In this document: positions 38,506 through 47,700 of the stretch, one piece after another
Layout of the letters: each line of letters starts with the position of its first letter
Numbering within the stretch: position 1 is the first letter of the stretch
Position numbers and translations under genes: made by a program
NCBI GenBank assembly: GCA_028583685.1
Contig: JAMXIF010001119.1
Location: 185,277 to 249,276, forward strand
Length of the DNA: 64,000 nt
Direction of reading: 5' to 3'
DNA from: Petaurus breviceps papuanus
Taxonomy: Eukaryota; Chordata; Mammalia; Diprotodontia; Petauridae
The notes under the pieces: model-generated
What the model was told of the DNA's origin: nothing
What the model saw: the letters and a program-made list of their open reading frames with translations, nothing else
Databases searched by the model: none

Positions 38506-40607
38506 AAATGGAAGAATAAAGGAGAGTCTGAATTAGTGAGATATTTAAAAGAATTCTTTTTAAAAAATGAAATACATTTTTATTACTTTGAAGGTAGTAC
38601 TCTGAGGAAATTTGTGATCTCATTGATGTAGTTTCTTCCTCTAACCATGCAGATCACAACCTACTGATCCGTACCCATCTCAAGTTCTTGTCCATGTCCT
38701 TCCTCTTACTAATCCTTCATAAAGGTTCTACCCATACTGAGGGGGGGTCTTCTTCTATAGCTTGTGCTATTACACGAATACTAATGGACAAAGATTATTC
38801 TATTGGTCATCACTTGTTCTTTCTGTGTGATCAACTTGTCTTTTCTTTTCCATTTCTCCATCTCTCTGACATATTTGATATTGCTTCTTCTAATAACTCT
38901 TCACTTATAATATATGGTAGCCTACCATATGCCTCTTCATGGCCCTTCCAGTGACTCTCAACTTTTAATTCTTTGAAGACTGGTAGTCCATGACTTACAA
39001 TCATTTGACATTGAAAAACACATGGTGATATGAAGACCTCTGGGGTGTTAATGTATGCGGGACCCATCGTCTCCGACTTAGTCATGTTGTCCAGTCATTT
39101 CAGTCATGTCTGACTCTTTGTGATCCCATTTTGAGTTTCTTGGCAAAGATATTGGAGTGTAAATATTGCTACTTACTTCTCCAGCTCACTTTTTGCAGAT
39201 AAGAAAACTAAGGAAACAGGCTGAAGTGACTTGCCTCCAGAGTCGCATAGTTAATAAGTGGGAACTTAGGAAGATGTCTTCCTGATTCCAGGAAATGATT
39301 AGCAAGTTTGTGATTGATGTAAAGATTATATCTATATCTACTCCTTTGTATATTCCACCAATTCCTCCTGGTTATGCCCACTGGAGCCAAGCAGAATAAG
39401 TCTACTCCATGTTTCACATGAGGGATTTCACATGGATGAATGAGTAAACTTAGTCTTTCAGAATTTTTTGAGAGAAAAGACTATGGCTGTGAAATGCTGC
39501 ACGTACTGTGACCCTGTGACCACTGTGCTGGTTCATTTTGCCTAGTTACTTTTTTCAAAATTTTTGAATTTCAAAAAACCTTTCAAGTACTTGGATATTT
39601 AATTGGTGTATTCTTTTATTCTTTCCCTCCTTCCTTTCTTCCTTTATTATTAATCCAATCCTTATTATGATCAACATATTGTATTAGGTACTATAAGTAA
39701 TACTAAGAAGACAGGTTCCTTTGCTCTCCAGGAGCATATAATTCAGTTGAGATAATGGCATATACACAACTTGAAAAAAGACAGTAGACTATATTTCCTA
39801 TGCATGCTCTGCAGATTTTAAAGAAGGGAGATATCACTTCCCTGGAGTGACAATGGAAGGCCTTATGGAGGATATGGATTTGGATACAAATTAAAGAGAA
39901 CACAGGGCAATAGTTGGTTGGACCACAGTGGATTGAGACAGTTAAGGATAGCAGAGAGACAGAGGAAAGGGAATAAACAAAGGACCAGAGTGTGGGGAAA
40001 AAGAGTAAATGATGTACTGAGGATCATAGAATTCAGAGCAGGAAGGGACCTCCAAGACCATCTAATGCACTTCCCCAACCTTTCCCTGCCCCCATCTTCA
40101 TTCTTCTTCCCCTCTCCTCCCCCAAGCCTAAGGTTACAGGGTTGGTATTCAAACCCAGGTCTTCTCAAATTCAGAGCTCTTTCAAGGTGATGGTGAAGGG
40201 ATTAGGAATTTGAAATAGATTGGAATAAAAAGGTAGATTGGAGTCGTTATTGTGGTAGATCTTAAATATGGTTTGGACTTTTTCCTGGAGGCAATACGGA
40301 ATTACTAAAGGTTTTGATTAGAGGAGTAATCTGATGAAAAAGGTAATTTAGAAAGGTTCATTTGGAAGAGACATAAAGGACAGATTATGGGGAAATGGAA
40401 AGGCTAGAAACTGGGAAATCAGTTAAAAGACCACTATATTCAACCAGGTTTGAGTTTATAAGGACAAGGGTAGTATCCCTAGGAATGGAAAGGAAAGGAC
40501 TCAAGATTCAAGAGAAATGTTGGAAGGTGAGAGAGGGTAGTTCTAGCCTGGGTGACCAGGATAATGGACATACTAATGATAGAAAATAGGAAAGTTAGAA
40601 GTTGAAA

Positions 40608-40663
<56 letters not shown>

Positions 40664-43600
40664 CATCTCCTTTCACTCTCTCCCTCCCTCCCTCCACATC
40701 CATCTCTGTTTTTCCCTCCTCCTTCTCCTCCTCCTCCTCCTTCCCTTTCTCCTTTCTCCCTCTCCTAGGGAAGGGGGGAGGAATGATGATTTCGATTTGA
40801 GGTCCTGATGGACCAAACCCATGGAATAACCAACACACATGTGACAATGTAGTACTAAAGCTTGAGAAAGAGTTGGGGGCTGGGGATATGGCTTCAGGTA
40901 TCCTTCAGGTGGAGGAAATAGCTGATACAATGGCATATGCTCCCTTGGGATCCTATTTTAACCATTCATTCACTTGGCAAACCCTTTTATTGTAAATAAC
41001 ACCTGCAAAGGTCAACTTCAGCTCAATCCTGGGAAGGGGAATATCATCATAAATTTCACAGACCTGGCACCTGAGTAAACGAAGGTTGCCTTAGAAGGAT
41101 CCCTAGAGGGGAGTCACAAAAAGTGACCCTGTTAAAACCTGGAGCTGATGATCCCACCAAACAGCAAAATGGATCCATGGTGGGGGGGGGGGCGCTGGAT
41201 GAGGGTGGGACAGACGAACAGAGAGACTTTCTAGAGAGGAATGGATTGCCAAAATTTCACAGTAGCATGAATACTACACCTTGTTAGCTCGAGCCTTCTA
41301 GCAAGAGAGAAGAGAATTATCCAGGGAAGGCTGAGGATCCCTAGTTTACTTAATAGCTCAGCTGCCAAATTATCTGGGGGGCAGCCGTGGAAAACAAGGG
41401 AGGGTCTTACACCAATCATTTATATCTTTGTTGAAGAAGAGAAAAAACATGCACAGTGGATAAAAATAGCAACAACTTTAACTCTTCTCTCTCAATCCCA
41501 TGGTAGAAATAGAAAAATCAAGCCACAGTGAGGGCAAGAAAATCTCAGATTGCAACATAAGACATCAGGTGACATAATAAAGCTGGTGGTGTCTTGGCAG
41601 ACAGGAGGAAGCAGCTTGAAGCAGGGGAGTCCTTAGGGGATGCGTGACAATAATCTCCACCTTGCTGTGTTTCTTGGTTACTAGGAATATGATTTTTTCC
41701 TCCTCACATATAATAAAGTAATTTGCAAATTTTTGTTGGCTGTGGGAAGCTGAGGAGTTCTCTGATTGCTGTGTGGTTAGGACAGATGTTTCTGGATGTC
41801 AAGCTGGATGCATATGGATTATATCACTGTCCAAGGTCAAGCATCCCTTGTGCCTCCTTTCACTCATGACTTGAGATGTCAGTCTGAGAGGCCTAGTCCT
41901 TTGCACTGGTACCTACAGGAATCTTCTGTCTTTTTCCTCTGATTTTCTTCTGTCACTCTGCCAAATTCACCAAGCGGCAACAGATGATGAGTAGTAACTG
42001 GAGAGGACCCTGTCACTGTTGTCATTTCACAACTGAAAACCTCTCCTAAGCCAGACTCTCAAAATGTTAGTGCTTCTCATCCCTTGTCTTGCACTGGGCT
42101 ACTGGGGAAGTTACTTACATAGATCAAACACCAGGAGAAACAATTCCTTGCAGGTGCTTCCTTGTTGGAAGACAATAAGGTGACCCTGAGGGCCAGCCTT
42201 GGACAGAGCTTGGGTTCAAGTCTTGCCTCTGAAATATGCTAGTTGTGTGACCATGGGCAAGTCATTTAACTTCTTAGGTTTTCAAGCAACCTTCTAGTCA
42301 TAGTGTGATAGTTCACATATATTAACAAAAGGAATTCCCATTCTGAGAGTTCCCCTGTGGAGTTGAAACAGCAGATCTGAATGCCCCTCCCCAATAAGAA
42401 GGGACTCATATTTCTATGAGTCTACTAGGACTATGAGCTTGAATTCAACACACTATCTGTTAAGAAAGCAAGAAAATAGTTACAAAAAATCCCTACAGTG
42501 AATAAAAAAAGATTCAGGAATGTGTGTCGATATGGCAGAAGTAGCCACTCGAAGGTGTCCCAGGATCAGATTGTAGTCCTGCAAACTACAGGCAAACTCT
42601 ATTCATTTGGCTCATTTGGATGATTGTTGAGTATGAAATATGGAATTAGAGATTTCCTGAGCTGGAAGGGACCAGAAAGATCACCTCATCCAACCCCCTC
42701 ATTTGACAGGTGTGTTTGACAAATATGTCTTTGACAGCTGAGGAAACTAAGGTCCAGAGATGTCCAATGACTTGCAGGGTACACAGTTAATCATAGCAGG
42801 ACTCAGCCTAGAACTTAATTCTTTTGACTCTCTACAATAAATGTCACCAGCCCACAAATATTTCTCACCAGCTGGTCAAGAGCTATACTGTTAGAAAGAA
42901 TGAAGCAAATCAGTAATCAATGGATGAAAATCACTAGTTAACACTGGGCGTTGGGGCCAGTTTAGTTGGATAGCACATTGCTTAGTAAATGATATTCCCT
43001 AAAACCCAGAGTGGGGTTAGACTGATCTCAAGTTAAAAGAGAAGAAAAATTTGACGTGTCATCAGCACTCCATCAGGCAGCCAATAAATTTTTATTAAAT
43101 ACCTATGTGCCAGGCACTCTGTTAAACACTGGGGATACAAAAAAAAAAAGGCAGACTGTTCTCTTTTTTTTTTATGAGCAATCGGGGTTAAGTAACTTGC
43201 TCAAGGTTACACGGCCAGGTGTTTCAGGGTGGGTGCTAAGTGTCGGAGCCCAGATTCGATCCCCAGGTCATCCCGACACTGGAGCCGGTACTCTTACTCA
43301 CTGAGCCACCTCAGACTCATTCTCAAAGAGCTCAGTCTAATGATGAAGTCAACATGTAGATAACTGAACCAACAAGTTATGTGCAGGATAAATTGGAAGT
43401 GATCATTAGAAGGAAGGCATTGTCACTTTTATGGAGGATCAGGAAAAGCTTCCTGGAGAAGGTGAGCTTTTAGCTAGGACGTCAAGCAAGGCCAGGAAGC
43501 AGAGATGAGGAAGGAGAGAATTCCAGGCCTGAAGAAACCAGCAGCTAGCTCAGCTGCAACAGTTCAGAAAGTCAGTGTCAGACTGGATTTGACCTCATAG

Positions 43601-44713
43601 CTTCATCATTCCTTGTTCCCCATTCTGCATACGGCTGGATCACAACCTAGCATTTCATGCTCCCTCATGACACAAATCCAATCATTTGCCAACTCTAGTC
43701 AACTTTACCAACACAGTATCTCTTGAATGTCCCCAGTTCTCCACTCATGGAGCCACTACCCCAGTTCAGGTCCTCATAACCTGGACTATTTCAATAACTT
43801 CCTGACTTGTCTCCTTGCCTCAGGTATTCAATCCACATGGCCGCCAAAGCAATATTCCAAAAGTACAGCACTGCTCACATTCTTCCCTTACTCAAAAATG
43901 TCTTTCACTTCTAGAAACAAATATAAACCCCTTTGGCATTTAAAGTTCTTTCTTTTTTTTGCCTTTTTTTTGAGGGCAATTGGGGTTAAGTGACTTGCCC
44001 AAGATCACACAGCTAGTTTTTGTGTTAGTGTCTGAGGCCAGATTTTAACTCAGGTCCTCCTGACTCCAGGGTCAGTGCTCTATTCACTGCACCACCTAGC
44101 TGCCCCTAAAGTTCTTTAAATAGACTGTTACAGATTTATCAAGCATTACTCCCCTTCACATAATCTGTTGGACACCCAAGGTATCCTTCTTGCTGTTCTT
44201 CATGACATTGCATTTCTGCCTTCATATTAGCAACAGCTAGGATTTGCAGTAGAGGGATTATTGGTCTTAAAATCCAGAAGACCTGAGTTCAAACCCAGCC
44301 CCAGACACTTACTATCTGTGTGACCCTGGGAAAGCCACCTAATCATTGTTTGCCTTACTTTTCTTACCTGTAAAATGGGGATAAAAACAGCACCTAATCT
44401 CCCAGAATTGATCAATTGAGATGATAATTTTAAAGTGTTTAAAGTACTTGGTTCAAAGTAAGTGCCATATAAATATTAGCTATTATTATTATTTGTGTGC
44501 TGGGAATGTATTTCCTCCTAACCTTCAACTCTTAAGAGTCCCTAAATTTCCTTTACAGCTCAGCTCAAGTGATATTTGCTATATAAGGTCTTTCATGATT
44601 CCTCTCTTCCCCAATTACTAGTGTCACTCTCCACCCCAAATTTCTTGCATTTACTTTGTGTTTACATATTATGTAATACACACATTATGGTACATATATG
44701 TGTATATACACAC

Positions 44714-44757
<44 letters not shown>

Positions 44758-47700
44758 GTGACCATGTACACAATAATATCACATACAGAAAGTTATCTAT
44801 CTAGTACAGATTCTCTTTCCTGAAAGGACATAAGCTCCTTATGGGCAGGAACCATCACATTTTTGTCTTTGTATTCCCAGTACCTAGCAAAGTTCCTGGC
44901 ACATTTGTTGTTGTCATTCAGTTGTGTATGGCACTTCATGACCCCATGGATTGTAGGTTTTCTTGGCAAAGATACTGTAGTGGTTTGCCATTTCCTTCTC
45001 CAGTGGATTAGAGCATATAGAGAGGTTAAGTGACTTGCTTAAGACACAGCTATTAAGTGTCTGACCCAATTTGGACTTGGGTTTTCCTGACTCCAGGCCC
45101 AACTTTCTATCCACTGAGCCATTTAGCTGCCTCCTAAGCAAACAGAGGTTAAGTGACTTGCCCAAGGTCACACAACTGGTAAGTGTCTGAGGTCAGATTT
45201 AAATTCAGGTCTTCCTGACTCCAGGCTCAGCTTTCCATCCACTGAACCATGTAGCTGTCCCTCCTTGATTGATTGTGTATTCTTAGTACTAACATAGGCT
45301 ACAACTTGAACCTGTACAAATACCTATGAATATCCCAACACATCACAATTATGATACAAAGGAAGAAAATCTGGACTAATAAATTAGACACCAATTCCTT
45401 ATGCCTCCCAGCTTGATTCAAACCCAGGACTTAGCTTTAGATTCCATGGTCTTACTGCACTATATTCCCTCTCCATGTCATAGCAGAGTCCTGATTAGAA
45501 TAGCTGCTCTTGGCAGTGAGAGAATTCTCAAGAGGAAGCTTTTCTCTCCTTTGTGAAAATTCACTACCTTCCAGCAACACACAATCCCTACCTCTGCCAG
45601 ATGTGCTAACAGGAATACCAACCTCCCCAGGTAGGCCCTTTTAGCCTTGTAAAAAGGCTGACACATCCATGGTCCACAATGGGTTGGAGATGTTGGGAGG
45701 GGGAGGGCCATTACAAAATTAACTTGCCCCACCCTTACTTTTCATAAATTTCCTATATCAATAAACCTCTTTGCTCCGATTTGGAAAATTCCTAATTGTT
45801 CTTATCTTTCTTGATTTGTCTGATCTGCTTGGCACGGGTGACCACCTCCTTCTGGATACTCTCCTCCCTGGGCTTGCATGATACTATTAACTCTTGGTTC
45901 TCCTTCTACAGTTTTAAGCATTCCTTCCAAAGGAATTATTCATCACCTAGATCATACCCCTAGCTCTCCAAAGACTCTATTTTAGGTCCCAACCCCCTCT
46001 CTTTTCTGTCTCTTTTTGTGAATTTATCCGTTTCTCTGGGGTAAATTATCATCTCTATGCAGATTTACTCATATATCTTTGCATCTAACTCCATTATCTA
46101 GACCAGGGGTAGGGAACTGGCAGCCTCAGGGCCACATGTGGCCCTCTAGGTCCTCAAGTGAGTCCCTTTGACTGAATCCAAATTTCACAGAATTCTGGAT
46201 TTGTTAAGAACCATACTTGAGGACCTAGAGGGCCACAGGTTCCTCACTCCTGATCTAGACTAATCTTCTTTACAACGTCTCTATTAGAGAAAGCTACATG
46301 GAAACAGCAATTGTGTCATCTAACAGAGTGCTTTGCATAGAGCTGGTAAACTATTTGATTTATAGACTGTTAGAGACCATCTAGAAGTTGTAGACTTTCA
46401 CACTGAAGAGTAAGGAAACTAAGGTCTAGGGAGGAATTGAAGAATCTTGGAGGGAAGAACCTCAGAGATCATCTAAACCACCTCCTTTAGTTTTACAGAT
46501 GAGTAAACTGAGGTTCAGAATGGGGAGTCAAGTTGCCCGACAGTATAGATGCGGAAAAGAACAGAGATAACATTCAAACCCTGTTCCCTTGACCCCAAAT
46601 CCATTGCACCACACTGCCTGCCCCCCATGTGACATGAAAAGAATATTTATTTTCTTCTGTACCATGTATCAGTGCCAGTTTGCTCTGCCTGGGATTTTGT
46701 ATTTCCTAATATGGGACCCCTTGTGGAAAGTTTTCTTGCTTTTGTATGTAATCTGCTTGCTTAATTAGACTTTTAGAGAACTGCCTGCTTCATGTTCCTG
46801 TACCTAGTTGGCAGGAAAGCTGAGAGAGTGAATAAAGAGGCTTTAGGCACGGGGATTGGAAAATTGTTTGCCTAGATAATATATGTGGGGCTCTGTACTA
46901 TTGAGCAACCATTCACAGCCTGGGGAATATAAGGCCTGGGCAAATGGGAAAAGGGACAGAAGGAAGAATGATGGTGGCTCTTTCTGGCTCTGAGTCCCTG
47001 TCCTCAGGTGACCCTGTGCTCCAGCTAATGCCAGGATAGCTCTTGGGCTCCCCGGACCCCACAGACTGGTGCCTTGTGTTGCTGGGCTATTTTCCTTCCT
47101 GTTAGGCTGGGATCAAGTTTTAGATGTGGAGTCAGGGAAGCCTGGATTCAAATCCACTTTCTGACACCCAGTAAGCTAAATCTTGTTGCTGTTCGGTTAT
47201 TGAGGTGTGTCTGACTCTTTGTAACCCTGTGGATCAAGCTCTTTATGGGGTTTCCTCAGCAAGGAGTGGTTTGTCATTTCCTTCTCCAGTGCATTAAGGC
47301 AAACAGAGGTGAAGTGACTTGCCCAGGGTCACATATCTGTTTAGCGTCTGTGGCTGGATTTGAACTCAGGTCTTCCTGACTCCAGATGCAGGACTTTATC
47401 CACTTTATCTACCTAGTTGCCTCCTGATTAAGCTGCATGACCATGGGTCAATTTAGTTAACCTCCTTAAACTTCAATTTCCTCCTCTGTAGTATGGGGAT
47501 AACAGTAACACTTACCTCCTCATGAGGTTTTGGTGATATTCCTCATACACGTAAGACCCCTTCCAAATTTTAAAATGCTATAGAAATGAAACTAATTTTT
47601 ATTATCTTAATTTTAAAGGTGAGGAAATGGAGGCAGTTAGGTTCTAATAGGTTCAATGCTAGGTTCAGAGCTAGGTTCAGTGATAGAACAGTGATTGGGC

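Larger units (their letters stand above)
43590..44905 (+). mobile_element. L2-clade LINE with two nested SINEs and a microsatellite
   Basis: Sense ORF2 and 3' end. Recognisable: ACCTGGACTATTTCAATAAC (the xxLDYFNN block), AATATAAACCCCTTTGGCAT, and the terminus AGCTCCTTATGGGCAGGAAC, TTTGTATTCCCAGTACCTAG. It is interrupted at 43952-44106 and 44230-44491, with a CA/TA repeat at 44690-44758. The frame is broken. Confidence 0.75.

Noticed and set aside
40479-40936. Long frames over the TC/TCC tract on both strands
   Set aside because: Products of simple repeat translation (Ser-Leu or Arg-Glu runs); no gene features.
45480-45800. Possible solo LTR suggested by a poly(A)-like text AATAAACCTCTTTGCTCCG
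   Set aside because: No paired ends, no target duplication and no adjacent retroviral sequence could be shown, so it is not called.
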